NCBI GenBank assembly: GCA_001804735.1
Contig: MHBC01000011.1
Location: 1-35,738 of the forward strand
DNA: 35,738 nt
DNA from: Legionellales bacterium RIFCSPHIGHO2_12_FULL_37_14
GTDB lineage: Bacteria; Pseudomonadota; Gammaproteobacteria; Legionellales; Legionellaceae
Reading direction: 5' to 3'
Shown here: positions 1-7,757 of the stretch, one piece after another
How positions within the stretch are numbered: position 1 is the first letter of the stretch
Layout of the letters: the number at the start of each line of letters is the position of its first letter
The notes under the pieces: generated by a model
The model's input: only the letters and a program-made list of their open reading frames with translations
What the model was told of the DNA's origin: nothing
Database searches by the model: none
Translations under genes and position numbers: made by a program

Positions 1-7
1 TCCCCAA

Positions 8-33
8 CCCTTCTCCCGCAAGCGGGAGAAGGG
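8..33. repeat. REP-like perfect palindrome near left end
   Basis: A 12-bp perfect stem (CCCTTCTCCCGC / GCGGGAGAAGGG) closes on an AA loop. It is GC-rich in an AT-rich window and is followed on the plus strand by AGCTTTT, so it could also act as a weak terminator in that direction. It lies beyond the 3' end of dabB, where REP-type palindromes typically sit. Only one copy is seen here, so calling it a dispersed repeat is an inference. Confidence 0.6.
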
Positions 34-52
34 AGCTTTTATGATTTATTAA

Positions 53-67
53 GACGGGACAGCCCTG
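53..67 (+). repeat. Left copy of a 15-nt terminal inverted sequence
   Basis: The 15-mer GACGGGACAGCCCTG recurs in reverse complement as the last 15 bases of the window (35724-35738). I saw no other copy inside. Exact identity at the two ends of a window of irregular length suggests a dispersed repeat at which an assembly was cut. It does not by itself indicate a mobile element. Confidence 0.6.
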
Positions 68-73
68 CCCTCC

Positions 74-1879
74 TTATATCCTCTTTATCACTTCATAATG
101 CTGAGTTTCAGCTTGTTTTCCGAGAAAATTAGCATAGTAAAAGCGGAAAAATATTATGGTATTGAGGGCTAGGATAAAAAAACCTTCCATAATCAAATTG
201 GGATAATAGGGTAATAACTCTTGTTGCAGACGCTCCCAAATAATATAAGAAGTTAATCCAGGTATTCCTATAACAGAGATTCCAACGAATAAAACTAGCA
301 AATTATAAAAAGGAGTTTTATAAAAGCGGCCAGTGTAGTTAAACCTTGCCTCAAGCCTTATCCCATGAATAATTAAATCAACAATAAAGTAAAACATAAC
401 GATAAAAAAGCCTAGCTCAAGATGCAAAGTAAAATTATGCAAATGCTCAAATAAGGTAGTAAATATTGTAATCGTTGAGGCACAGAGCACGGCAAAAAAA
501 TGCAATGGCTTATATTTATATAAAGTTGCGATAAAGTTAAACCCTAGCCCTAAAAGCAGCAGACTTTCATCAAATATTCCAACTTTAAGATGTAAGAAGC
601 AATAAATACATATTTCAAACAATATAAATAAACTCAAGCTGATAATTAAATAATTTCGGATTGAGTGTTTGCGTGTTTGGGAATTATAAAGACCTAAAAA
701 TAACTCAATACTATAAATAATCATTCTTGGGAGATAAAAATCATGATAAGCCAAGTGAAATAAATAGTTTTTTAAATATTTAGGCACTAATGATTTGCTG
801 CGAGCCTTAAGCGCATGATGATGCCGGCGATTTTCAACATGATGTTTTTGGTAAATTAAAGAGGGGGATTTTAAGAAGTTAAAGGAACGATAGACTCCAT
901 TAGCCATTCCATGAATTAGCGCCAAGGTATAAAAACCCAAAAGAATTTCAATATAGACAAGAGTTAATTGGGTGATAGAAGAATATGCAATAGCTGATTT
1001 TGCATCAGTTGCTATTTTACTCATTAAATTAGTCATAAAACTTGCCGCTAATAATAACGAACACATAATAAAATTAAACATAGGATTAAAGTTTGGGTGG
1101 TTAAGGGCGATGTTTAAAAAAATAAACATAGGGATATGGGTTGCAAGCCCTCCATAAAAAATAGCACTTGAAGGTGTAGGACCTTCCATAGCGCGGGGTA
1201 GCCAGACAAAAGGAAAAACACTCGATTTAATTAAACATGCTAATAAAATAAACCCCAAGGTAGTTGGATTCGCTATCTGGGTATAAATGTGCTTATCAAA
1301 GTAAGCGGATGTAATTAATGCCGAGTAAAAAATAATATCAGCAAATTTATAGATAACTAAAATAATTAAAGAATTTTTAAGCACTGCCATCCTGTGCTCA
1401 TAAAATGCAATTAACAATACAGAGCATAATCCTAATAGCTCCCAGCCTATAAATATACTTTCCGAGCTACTAGTTAAAATTAGCAAAAAAACAGCAAGTT
1501 CTAATAAATAAAGTAAAGCAAAAAATTTATAAAAGTAACGCTCACGATGTAGATAAATAGAAGAAAAACGCGCTACTAAAGAAATTAACCCTATGCAAAA
1601 AATAAAAAAACTTATTGAATAACTAGACCACACGATCTTAAAGTTATTGGCAAAATATAAAAATTCATTAATAGTAATTTGGGCTAAATAAGGTGCAAAA
1701 ATAACAATCAAAGCTAGATGAAAAATATCCAGACTTATTCCCACTGAAACAATAAAGCGCACTTTTTTTTCGCCCAGTTGCACAGGATTTTGCCCACTAA
1801 AAAATAACACCAAGAAAAACCGCAAGATGGTCGAAATCGTAAAATAATAAAAAAAATACTCGGATAACATTCTATTCAT
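74..1879 (-). CDS. dabB: DabB-type NuoL-like membrane subunit of the inorganic-carbon pump
   Basis: A 601-residue, highly hydrophobic protein of the NuoL/MrpA proton-channel family. A GWELLGLCS segment near residue 145 corresponds to the conserved GWE.vGLCS region of complex I antiporter-like subunits. The segment HGMANGVYRSFNFLKSPS near residue 325 corresponds to the H.lyRa..FL region typical of DabB proteins. In the DAB family the DabB channel is thought to couple cation entry to DabA-mediated CO2 capture at the inner membrane. Its ATG overlaps the dabA stop by 4 nt (ATGA), indicating translational coupling. The isolated location beside dabA, with no nuo genes nearby, argues against a complex I subunit. 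The closest alternative is an Mrp-type antiporter subunit, made unlikely by the DabA partner. Confidence 0.85.
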   Translation of the reverse strand: MNRMLSEYFFYYFTISTILRFFLVLFFSGQNPVQLGEKKVRFIVSVGISLDIFHLALIVIFAPYLAQITINEFLYFANNFKIVWSSYSISFFIFCIGLISLVARFSSIYLHRERYFYKFFALLYLLELAVFLLILTSSSESIFIGWELLGLCSVLLIAFYEHRMAVLKNSLIILVIYKFADIIFYSALITSAYFDKHIYTQIANPTTLGFILLACLIKSSVFPFVWLPRAMEGPTPSSAIFYGGLATHIPMFIFLNIALNHPNFNPMFNFIMCSLLLAASFMTNLMSKIATDAKSAIAYSSITQLTLVYIEILLGFYTLALIHGMANGVYRSFNFLKSPSLIYQKHHVENRRHHHALKARSKSLVPKYLKNYLFHLAYHDFYLPRMIIYSIELFLGLYNSQTRKHSIRNYLIISLSLFILFEICIYCFLHLKVGIFDESLLLLGLGFNFIATLYKYKPLHFFAVLCASTITIFTTLFEHLHNFTLHLELGFFIVMFYFIVDLIIHGIRLEARFNYTGRFYKTPFYNLLVLFVGISVIGIPGLTSYIIWERLQQELLPYYPNLIMEGFFILALNTIIFFRFYYANFLGKQAETQHYEVIKRI

Positions 1880-4539
1880 AATGTAATGTGGCCAAAATTA
1901 AGATTATTTGCATGGGTAAAAATATCCTCATCTTGATGAAAATAACTGGGAGGAAATTCTTGTTTTGTGAAGCGAATAAATTTAGAGTCACAATAGCAAT
2001 ATACATTATCATCTTCGATATCATGCACAAAAAGCGAGATCCATTGATTCTTAACTAATTGGGTAAATTCATTCGCTTCGTTAAGCAACTTTTTAAGGAT
2101 AGCTAAGGAAGAAATAATTAATACACATAAACGGATGGGTTGATGTATTTCTATCATTTGGCTAGTAAGCCCTGTTTGTAAATCACTTAAATAACCATTC
2201 ATAACTCCAATTAAAGCTGTCACATTATGGGGTAACTTAGTACCACAGCCATAGGTTTCATTATCTATATAACTAAAAAAATATTCGAGATTTATTCCTG
2301 CGCATACTAACGCCGCGGTACTTAGAATTTGCTGTAAAATAATCCCATTTTTGTCTTCTAAAGGATCGTAAGAAATTAAAAAAGCACGTCTATCTAAAAA
2401 TAAATTTTTTGAATAAGATCTAGGGCCTATAATGCATAATGCATTTGTTGAATGGCCATACTCAGGCCTTGGTTGACGTAAATCTATAGATCGCTCTAAA
2501 GTTTTGCCGAGATAATATGCAGGTTTTTTATGATATGGAATGGCGGAAAATCTCCGACAACGCTCTTTTGCGTTTAATTGCGTAGCTTGATGAATGCGTT
2601 GTTGAATTAGTTTAAATTTAGGATTAATTAAACTATCAGTTAAATACCAACTAACCTCATCACTGCAGGTATTATGATAAGCGCCTATAAATTGCGTATT
2701 TTTCGGGATAACTATACCCTGCATTTTTAGCTCTTCTTTAACTTTAGCCTCATTTAATATCAAAGCCATTAAACGCGAGTTTGCGCCGCCTCTTCCTCCA
2801 CCACAAGCTCCACAATCATAGGCAGCTTCGTGCGGATTATTTAAGCTAGATGATCCATGTCCCATTAAAATTATAAAAGGGGCAAATTGTTTAGTTAGAC
2901 CAATATTCACAAGGAAGTTGGCAGCAACTTTTACGCGGTCTTTTAAATCCATACCCAGAGGATAATTAGCGGCTTTTTTATATTTTAAGTCCGTTTGTAG
3001 GTTTTTATTTATTAGTTTTACAAATTTATGTTTAACTTTTGCCGTAAGCCTTGGAGAGATCATATCTAACGTAAAAGGAATAACGTTTAAAATACATCCA
3101 CAAAAGGCCTGTAGGCTATCTTTAAATATAGTTTTTGAGCTAAAAGCAGCTATCCATAGAATCTCTGCCCAATATAAAATAGGATTTGGAGTTATTTTTA
3201 TATTATTATTGGCTATTTCAGTCACAAGAAACTCAGGTTTTGCGGCTATTGGGCATAAAGATCTTGGATGTTTGACAAAATAGCCTTTAAAATTAATGTT
3301 TAACCCAAAATGCCCTGCATGCCCAAAAGTCTGACATTCTTTATCTTGCTCCAAGTAGCGCCTAAATGACTCTTCGCGTTCATCCAAACAGCAAATAACT
3401 TGATAAGCTATTTTAGCCGAGTTAAAAATTTGGGGTTGGGTTACATAAGCATTGAGAAACTGGTTATAAAAGGTACGCTCAAACGCCTTATGTAATACTT
3501 CTTGTCTTGCTAAATCAGTTAAAAAGTAAAGCGCATGGGTAAATTCTTTATATAAATCTGGATGTTTAAATAACTCATAAAAAAAATGATGAATAAACTG
3601 TTCAGAGTGTAAATAAGTAGTTTCATAGCGTGGAATTGCAGGGATCTCATTGGTTACGGTCTTAATCGCAGCAAACTCGCATAAAACTAGGATACTAACA
3701 AACTCGAGCAGATCAATTTTAATGGAATTATTTTTCATCCATTCAGGATGATGAATTAAACTTTTTATTAACCCAGCCCAACCTTTATAGCGATAAATTA
3801 ATTGAAATAGATAATTAGCTAAGTCTTCTGGCTTTATTTTTAAGGTAAGAAGCATAGATAAAAGCGCTGATTTAGGAGGTGTAGACTTAAATGAGGCAAT
3901 AAGGGTACTAAGTGTTTTAAGAAACTTAGAATCAATTAAGCTTGCCTTAGTATGCATGGCGCAAAAACTATGCCATATGCCACTATCTTTATCTTCTAAA
4001 GGCCAGGTTGCTACCCCATAATCAAAATAGTGAGAGAGAAATTTTAGTAAAACCGGGGTAATAAAATTTTCTATATCAATGGAAAAATCAGTGCGAATTG
4101 CCGACTGATAAAATGCTTTGGTAGTTGTTTTAAAATGCTCTCTTATTGAGTTACATTCAGCATTACTTAAATATTGATTCGCAGTTTTCTTTTGGATTAT
4201 TAAGCGGTAAAAAATATGATTGGGAATTTTTAATTGGTTTTGTTGTATGTACCTATCTATCTCATAGAAAAGCTCTGTTTTATTAATACCTCGCTCAGTA
4301 TATTCCTGCCAATAAAACTCCTCATGCATAAAGGCATTGCATTTATAATCGCTAGCAGCTTTTTTTACTGCAGTAAAAAAATCTAAATGTTGATGATGAT
4401 GAAGAGTATTATGGTGAACAAAAAACTCAAGTGGGCCTTGCCCTGGAATGAGATTGAACGCTTGCGCTAGTGCTGCATCAACGATCTCTCCTTTCAACAT
4501 TTCGCTTAGTTTCCTTCTACCTGCCGCGATTAAGATCAT
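1876..4539 (-). CDS. dabA: DabA (DUF2309/UPF0753), zinc-dependent inorganic-carbon pump subunit
   Basis: An 887-residue DUF2309 protein. Family hallmarks are visible: the N-terminal GPLEFFVHHNTLHH segment (about 35-48), a beta-carbonic-anhydrase-like CCLDERE motif with Cys384 and Asp386, and MGHGSSSLNNPHEAAYDCGACGG with His561 and Cys576. The His-to-Cys spacing of 15 equals that of the zinc ligands described for DabA2 of Halothiobacillus neapolitanus, so the Zn site (C, D, H, C) appears intact. DabA is thought to hydrate CO2 to bicarbonate vectorially in complex with DabB. In a heterotroph the likely role is bicarbonate supply for carboxylases at low CO2. ATG at 4539 is used here; an in-frame ATG at 4500 is a credible alternative because a possible promoter abuts the first ATG. 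The cupin gene lies 59 nt upstream on the same strand. Confidence 0.9.
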   Translation of the reverse strand: MILIAAGRRKLSEMLKGEIVDAALAQAFNLIPGQGPLEFFVHHNTLHHHQHLDFFTAVKKAASDYKCNAFMHEEFYWQEYTERGINKTELFYEIDRYIQQNQLKIPNHIFYRLIIQKKTANQYLSNAECNSIREHFKTTTKAFYQSAIRTDFSIDIENFITPVLLKFLSHYFDYGVATWPLEDKDSGIWHSFCAMHTKASLIDSKFLKTLSTLIASFKSTPPKSALLSMLLTLKIKPEDLANYLFQLIYRYKGWAGLIKSLIHHPEWMKNNSIKIDLLEFVSILVLCEFAAIKTVTNEIPAIPRYETTYLHSEQFIHHFFYELFKHPDLYKEFTHALYFLTDLARQEVLHKAFERTFYNQFLNAYVTQPQIFNSAKIAYQVICCLDEREESFRRYLEQDKECQTFGHAGHFGLNINFKGYFVKHPRSLCPIAAKPEFLVTEIANNNIKITPNPILYWAEILWIAAFSSKTIFKDSLQAFCGCILNVIPFTLDMISPRLTAKVKHKFVKLINKNLQTDLKYKKAANYPLGMDLKDRVKVAANFLVNIGLTKQFAPFIILMGHGSSSLNNPHEAAYDCGACGGGRGGANSRLMALILNEAKVKEELKMQGIVIPKNTQFIGAYHNTCSDEVSWYLTDSLINPKFKLIQQRIHQATQLNAKERCRRFSAIPYHKKPAYYLGKTLERSIDLRQPRPEYGHSTNALCIIGPRSYSKNLFLDRRAFLISYDPLEDKNGIILQQILSTAALVCAGINLEYFFSYIDNETYGCGTKLPHNVTALIGVMNGYLSDLQTGLTSQMIEIHQPIRLCVLIISSLAILKKLLNEANEFTQLVKNQWISLFVHDIEDDNVYCYCDSKFIRFTKQEFPPSYFHQDEDIFTHANNLNFGHITL

Positions 4540-4568
4540 GCTATAACATGAGATTTATCACAAGCCAA
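4540..4568 (-). promoter_or_regulatory. Possible sigma70 promoter at dabA
   Basis: On the minus strand TTGGCT (4563-4568) is separated by 17 nt from TATAGC (4540-4545), which is preceded by TGT as an extended -10. The -10 touches the first dabA ATG, so a transcript from it would have to start translation at the in-frame ATG at 4500. Both hexamers are 4/6 matches, so this is tentative. Confidence 0.3.
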
Positions 4569-4598
4569 ATCTTCGTATGAAGGTTAAAGCAATGTTAG

Positions 4599-5177
4599 CT
4601 ATTTGTTTGCGCTATTTCTATGCTGTTGCTCATAAGGAGGCTTTTGTTTATTTGTACTAGGCTTACTTTTACTAAAAATATGCAAGAGGTTTCTGTTATC
4701 TACCTCAAGCCCGCCTTCGCTTTGCAAAATTTGTTTTGCAGGCATGTCGTATATATGTAAAGTTACACTTACAGCACCAGGTTCACGCAGATTCTTACGT
4801 AACTTAAGCTGATGGACTGTTAAGTTTTTATCTTCAAGATCATCCCTTGCAGCATGAAATTGGTGCCTATCAGCCTGTGAAACTATTTCTGCTGTTTTAT
4901 CTGAAGTTGGGGTATATTTTTTCTCTGAGATTGGACCTTCTAACACAGTAACGGTACCTTTAAACTTATGATCATGGATTGAGGTTTTTTGCCCTTCTGA
5001 AAATGCAAACGCCCAGATAGAAAATGGTGGATTACTATGCTGATAAACTAAATAACGGCCTACCCCTGATTTGTTTTTAGGATCTACAGGAACATAAGCT
5101 GCCGAATTAAGTTTTAACGTACCATCTGCTAGCATCTTAGGAATAAGGCGGGAAACAGTTGCATAGCTATACTCCAA
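4599..5177 (-). CDS. Cysteine-dioxygenase-like cupin protein
   Basis: A 192-residue cupin related to type I cysteine dioxygenases, which oxidise cysteine to cysteine sulfinate with non-heme Fe(II). Cupin motif 1 is clear (SIHDHKFKGTVTVLEG: His68 and His70). Motif 2 supplies the third likely iron ligand, His122 in TVHQLK, followed by AVSVTLHIYDMP, which resembles the AVSLHLY..P of the family. The C-terminal 40 residues are polar and low-complexity. Substrate could be cysteine or another thiol acid. The longest frame starts at a TTG with no Shine-Dalgarno; the first in-frame ATG is codon 15 (5135). A strong promoter lies directly upstream, and dabA follows by 59 nt, so all three genes may share a transcript. 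Confidence 0.75.
   Translation of the reverse strand: MEYSYATVSRLIPKMLADGTLKLNSAAYVPVDPKNKSGVGRYLVYQHSNPPFSIWAFAFSEGQKTSIHDHKFKGTVTVLEGPISEKKYTPTSDKTAEIVSQADRHQFHAARDDLEDKNLTVHQLKLRKNLREPGAVSVTLHIYDMPAKQILQSEGGLEVDNRNLLHIFSKSKPSTNKQKPPYEQQHRNSANK
5129..5164 (-). other. Candidate 11-codon leader ORF overlapping the cupin gene
   Basis: GGAG (5172-5175) sits 7 nt before an ATG at 5164 that is out of frame with the cupin gene. It opens an 11-codon frame reading MQLFPALFLRC. Its TAG stop (5129-5131) falls 2 nt past the in-frame cupin ATG at 5135-5133, a layout suited to translational coupling. The last codon is Cys. This may be chance, since the cupin frame itself is open through the region. Confidence 0.3.
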
Positions 5178-5195
5178 AATATTGCATGTAATAAA

Positions 5196-5224
5196 ATTAT
5201 ACTAAATGTACGCGCGTAAGTCAA
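5196..5224 (-). promoter_or_regulatory. Strong sigma70-type promoter for the cupin gene
   Basis: TTGACT (5219-5224) and a perfect TATAAT (5196-5201) are separated by exactly 17 nt on the minus strand. Predicted transcription start is near 5189, giving only about 12 nt before the TTG codon at 5177 or about 55 nt before the ATG at 5135. This supports a start later than the TTG. Confidence 0.7.
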
Positions 5225-5251
5225 TTAGCTATTATGAAAACTAAATTTGGA

Positions 5252-5328
5252 TGGTGGCTACGGGTGGACTCGAACCACCGACCTCAGCATTATGAGTGCC
5301 GCGCTCTAACCGACTGAGCCACGTAGCC
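5252..5328 (-). tRNA. tRNA-Met (CAT), elongator type
   Basis: A 77-nt cloverleaf with a 7-bp acceptor stem (GGCTACG/CGTAGCC), discriminator A and encoded CCA (5252-5254). The anticodon loop is CTCATAA with anticodon CAT. The acceptor stem closely matches the enterobacterial elongator tRNA-Met, and its base pair 1 is a normal G-C, unlike initiator tRNA. An Ile2 tRNA read by lysidine-modified CAT is less likely from the stem sequence. Confidence 0.93.
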
Positions 5329-5343
5329 TTTTTGCGGAGGAGA

Positions 5344-5372
5344 ATTTTCTAGGTTTGTAGGATGAAAGTCAA
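5344..5372 (-). promoter_or_regulatory. Promoter for tRNA-Met
   Basis: TTGACT (5367-5372), a 17-nt spacer, and GAAAAT (5344-5349) on the minus strand place the start about 9 nt before the tRNA 5' end. The -35 is a 5/6 match and the -10 a 4/6 match. Confidence 0.5.
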
Positions 5373-5408
5373 GTGAAGACCAATTAACCTATCCATGCAA
5401 TTAGGAAA

Positions 5409-6179
5409 TTATAGGTAAACAGCAACAGCTGACATTAAGATAAATCCAATAATCACGAAACTAAAATCAAGAAGATTGCAGCATCTTTCAACAAGAACGC
5501 AGCGCTCCAAGCCATGTAATGTTCCTAAATAAAAGAACGTCCCTGCAGAAGCTGCCATAAGGATAGGATCGACTAAAAGATAGTACGTTGCTTCATGCTC
5601 GAAATACCAGCCAAAATAAATCCCTAAAGGGGTCATTAGAGCAAAGCTTAAAAATAAAGTAACGCGTAAATATGGAGCAAAAGAAGTTTTGGCAATTTGC
5701 ACTGCAATTGCAAAACTTTCTGCCCATTTATGGGTTATAATGGCAATAAAAAGCATGAATATCATGGATTTATTTTCATTAAGGCCAAGGGCAGTGCCTA
5801 AAATTAAGGAGTGCACCGAAAGCATTATCCATGCCAAAATAGCAAAAGCAGTATTGGTTTTATGCTTATTATGATATAAGGCTTGCCCTAGGTGTTCTAG
5901 CCATAAAAATAATAAAAAAGTCCCGCCGGTTATCAGCTCTGCAAAAGGATAGTGAAAGTTTTGTTTTTGAAAAAGGGCATTAGCTTCAGGGAGCATATGC
6001 ATAAGTCCTGCACCTAAAAAGATCCCCGTTGCAAGGGTTTCCCCAATGGAAAATTCATGATCATGATGGTGCTTATCAGGAGATTTGGGTTTGCGCGTAA
6101 GCGGATACCAGCCTGCCAGCACAATGGTTACAAAAATACTGATAGCAAAAAGTGTTTTAAGTTCAATAAAAGAGATCAT
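5409..6179 (-). CDS. ZIP-family metal (zinc/iron) transporter
   Basis: A 256-residue protein with about eight hydrophobic segments. ZIP hallmarks are TGIFLGAGLMHMLPEA early, HSLILGTALG in the TM4 position (like the HS..iG..LG of subfamily I members such as IRT1), and HKWAESFAIA in TM5, which together supply the metal-path His and Glu residues. A His-rich cytoplasmic loop (HHHDHE, about residues 37-42) is typical of metal sensing or delivery. The expected activity is uptake of Zn2+ or another divalent metal into the cytoplasm. Its ATG overlaps the stop of the upstream CDF gene by 4 nt (ATGA), so the two are co-translated. Metal specificity cannot be read from sequence alone. Confidence 0.85.
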   Translation of the reverse strand: MISFIELKTLFAISIFVTIVLAGWYPLTRKPKSPDKHHHDHEFSIGETLATGIFLGAGLMHMLPEANALFQKQNFHYPFAELITGGTFLLFLWLEHLGQALYHNKHKTNTAFAILAWIMLSVHSLILGTALGLNENKSMIFMLFIAIITHKWAESFAIAVQIAKTSFAPYLRVTLFLSFALMTPLGIYFGWYFEHEATYYLLVDPILMAASAGTFFYLGTLHGLERCVLVERCCNLLDFSFVIIGFILMSAVAVYL

Positions 6180-7315
6180 ACAGTATGCATCTTCAATTCA
6201 TGGGCTAAGGTAAACAAGCGAATTGCTTTAATGTCTTTTTCTTGGGCGAATTCTTTTTGACAATATTCAGCAATTTTGGCGGAGTGAGCATCCATCTTAT
6301 TGAGATAAATATCAAGAATAAGCTTGCCTTCTAAGTAATGTAAATTCCAGGTTTGAATTTGGGGGAAATTAGCTTGCAAAGGAATAAGCCAAGTTTTTTC
6401 AATGTTTTTGCGGTTAGGTAAATGGGCAGAGGGAGGATTTACCTCATCATCTTCAGGATCTATATGCACAGTTACGTCATTAATAGCAGGCATTTTCTTT
6501 AATAAAGTTTGATGCACATGATGAGCTATATAGTGGCCCTCAGATACAGTAATATAGGGAAAAACCAGCACGTGCACATCAACTATTATATGTGAACCCA
6601 TAGTGCGAGTTCTTAATTGATGGATTTTGTTAACTCCTGCCACACTAGTAATAATTCGTTCAATTTCTTGAATAATTTCAGGAGAGACTGCAGTGTCTAT
6701 TAGTTCTTGTAAACTTCTCCAAGCATAAACAAACCCCATTTTTATGATTAACCAAGCAACAATTAAAGCAGCAACAGCGTCAAGATAGTGGTAGCCTAGC
6801 ATACTGCCAATTATGCCTACAGATACTACTAAAGCAGAGGCAGAATCTGCTCTATGATGCCAAGCATTAGTTTTTACTAAATCCGAGTTAATTTTTTTAC
6901 CTACATGTAGGGTGCTATAAAAAAGAGCCTCATTAAACGCGATGGATAAAAGTGCAATCACAAGCGCACCTATAGTTGGAGCATCTAAGGTTCTATGCGC
7001 CCATTCATCATATGTGTGGATGGCTATGCCAAGCCCTGCTAATGCAAGCAACAGCGAAAGGAATAAAGTGCTAGCGGTTTCAATGCGTTGATGGCCATAT
7101 GGGTGGGTTGCATCAGCATCTTGGCTACCATAATGCGATCCAAAAATAACCATGAAGTCAGTAAGTAGATCTGAAAAAGAATGAATCCCATCAGCAATTA
7201 GCGCATGCGAATTGCAATATATACCGCCTAAAATTTTCGCTATACCTTGTGCACTATTTGTAAGCGCACCAATTAAGGTAATTTGTTTAGCCTGCTGATA
7301 TCTTTGGGTTTGCAT
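6176..7315 (-). CDS. Cation diffusion facilitator (CDF), probable zinc exporter
   Basis: A 379-residue CDF transporter. With the ATG at 7315 the transport-site residues are His45/Asp49 (GIHSFSD) and His153/Asp157 (HHRADSAS), the same positions as the YiiP site but as an HD-HD set, which is usual for Zn2+-selective CDFs. Further family motifs are HPYGHQRIE after TM2 and a cytoplasmic C-terminal domain with ELIDTAVSPE and HVLVFP. The tail beyond the usual CDF domain is about 80 residues longer than in YiiP. The longest frame begins with TTG at 7321; ATG at 7315 is preferred, although no strong ribosome-binding site is seen. A TATAAT lies upstream on the minus strand (7344-7349) without a good -35. 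It overlaps and precedes the ZIP gene. Confidence 0.88.
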   Translation of the reverse strand: MQTQRYQQAKQITLIGALTNSAQGIAKILGGIYCNSHALIADGIHSFSDLLTDFMVIFGSHYGSQDADATHPYGHQRIETASTLFLSLLLALAGLGIAIHTYDEWAHRTLDAPTIGALVIALLSIAFNEALFYSTLHVGKKINSDLVKTNAWHHRADSASALVVSVGIIGSMLGYHYLDAVAALIVAWLIIKMGFVYAWRSLQELIDTAVSPEIIQEIERIITSVAGVNKIHQLRTRTMGSHIIVDVHVLVFPYITVSEGHYIAHHVHQTLLKKMPAINDVTVHIDPEDDEVNPPSAHLPNRKNIEKTWLIPLQANFPQIQTWNLHYLEGKLILDIYLNKMDAHSAKIAEYCQKEFAQEKDIKAIRLFTLAHELKMHTV

Positions 7316-7386
7316 GCGCAATAAACTTTATTATTTATGGCCGATTATAGTAGCAATTTTTTCTTGAAAGTGACAGAACTTCTAGG

Positions 7387-7415
7387 TTGACCTCTCAGCA
7401 GCTGAAGAGTATGAT
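7387..7415 (+). promoter_or_regulatory. Promoter for the tRNA-Pro/Arg/His cluster
   Basis: TTGACC (7387-7392), a 17-nt spacer and TATGAT (7410-7415), each a 5/6 match, lie 34 nt upstream of tRNA-Pro. The predicted start near 7422 leaves a short 5' leader to be removed by RNase P. Confidence 0.6.
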
Positions 7416-7449
7416 CCACCAGCCTTGACGGTAGTCCGGTATGTAATCA

Positions 7450-7526
7450 CGGGGTGTAGCGCAGTTTGGTAGCGCGCCTGCTTTGGGAGCAGGATGTCGG
7501 GGGTTCGAATCCCTCCACCCCGACCA
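7450..7526 (+). tRNA. tRNA-Pro (TGG)
   Basis: A 77-nt cloverleaf with acceptor stem CGGGGTG/CACCCCG, anticodon loop TTTGGGA (anticodon TGG), a normal TTCGAAT T-loop and encoded CCA (7524-7526). It is the first of three tRNAs spaced 32-42 nt apart that probably form one precursor. Confidence 0.95.
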
Positions 7527-7568
7527 TTGATATTTACATAAACGCCAAGTCGTTAAAGTCCGGTGAAA

Positions 7569-7645
7569 GCGCCCGTAGCTCATTCGGATAGAGCATCGGC
7601 CTTCTAAGCCGAGGGTAGCAGGTTCGAATCCTGCCGGGCGCGCCA
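7569..7645 (+). tRNA. tRNA-Arg (TCT)
   Basis: Acceptor stem GCGCCCG/CGGGCGC, discriminator G and encoded CCA (7643-7645). The anticodon stem TCGGC/GCCGA closes loop CTTCTAA, anticodon TCT, which reads AGA and AGG. Confidence 0.95.
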
Positions 7646-7677
7646 AACTTAAGGTCTGGCAATTTAAAAGTAGTTAT

Positions 7678-7754
7678 GGTGGGCGTAGCTCAGTTGGTAG
7701 AGCCCCGGGTTGTGATCCCGGTTGTCGTGGGTTCGAGTCCCATCGCTCACCCCA
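7678..7754 (+). tRNA. tRNA-His (GTG)
   Basis: Acceptor stem GTGGGCG/CGCTCAC with a G at the -1 position (7678) opposite discriminator C, the identity element of bacterial tRNA-His, then encoded CCA (7752-7754). The anticodon loop TTGTGAT gives GTG. The gene ends 4 nt before the stop codon of the convergent gene at 7758, with no terminator visible between. Confidence 0.95.
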
Positions 7755-7757
7755 ATT

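Noticed and set aside
74-1879. NADH dehydrogenase subunit L (nuoL)
   Set aside because: No other nuo genes are nearby, and the protein is coupled by a 4-nt overlap to dabA, which defines it as DabB.
7395-7646. Minus-strand 83-codon ORF reading like GWRDSNPRHPAPKAG
   Set aside because: It is the antisense translation of tRNA-Pro and tRNA-Arg, a well-known spurious protein pattern.
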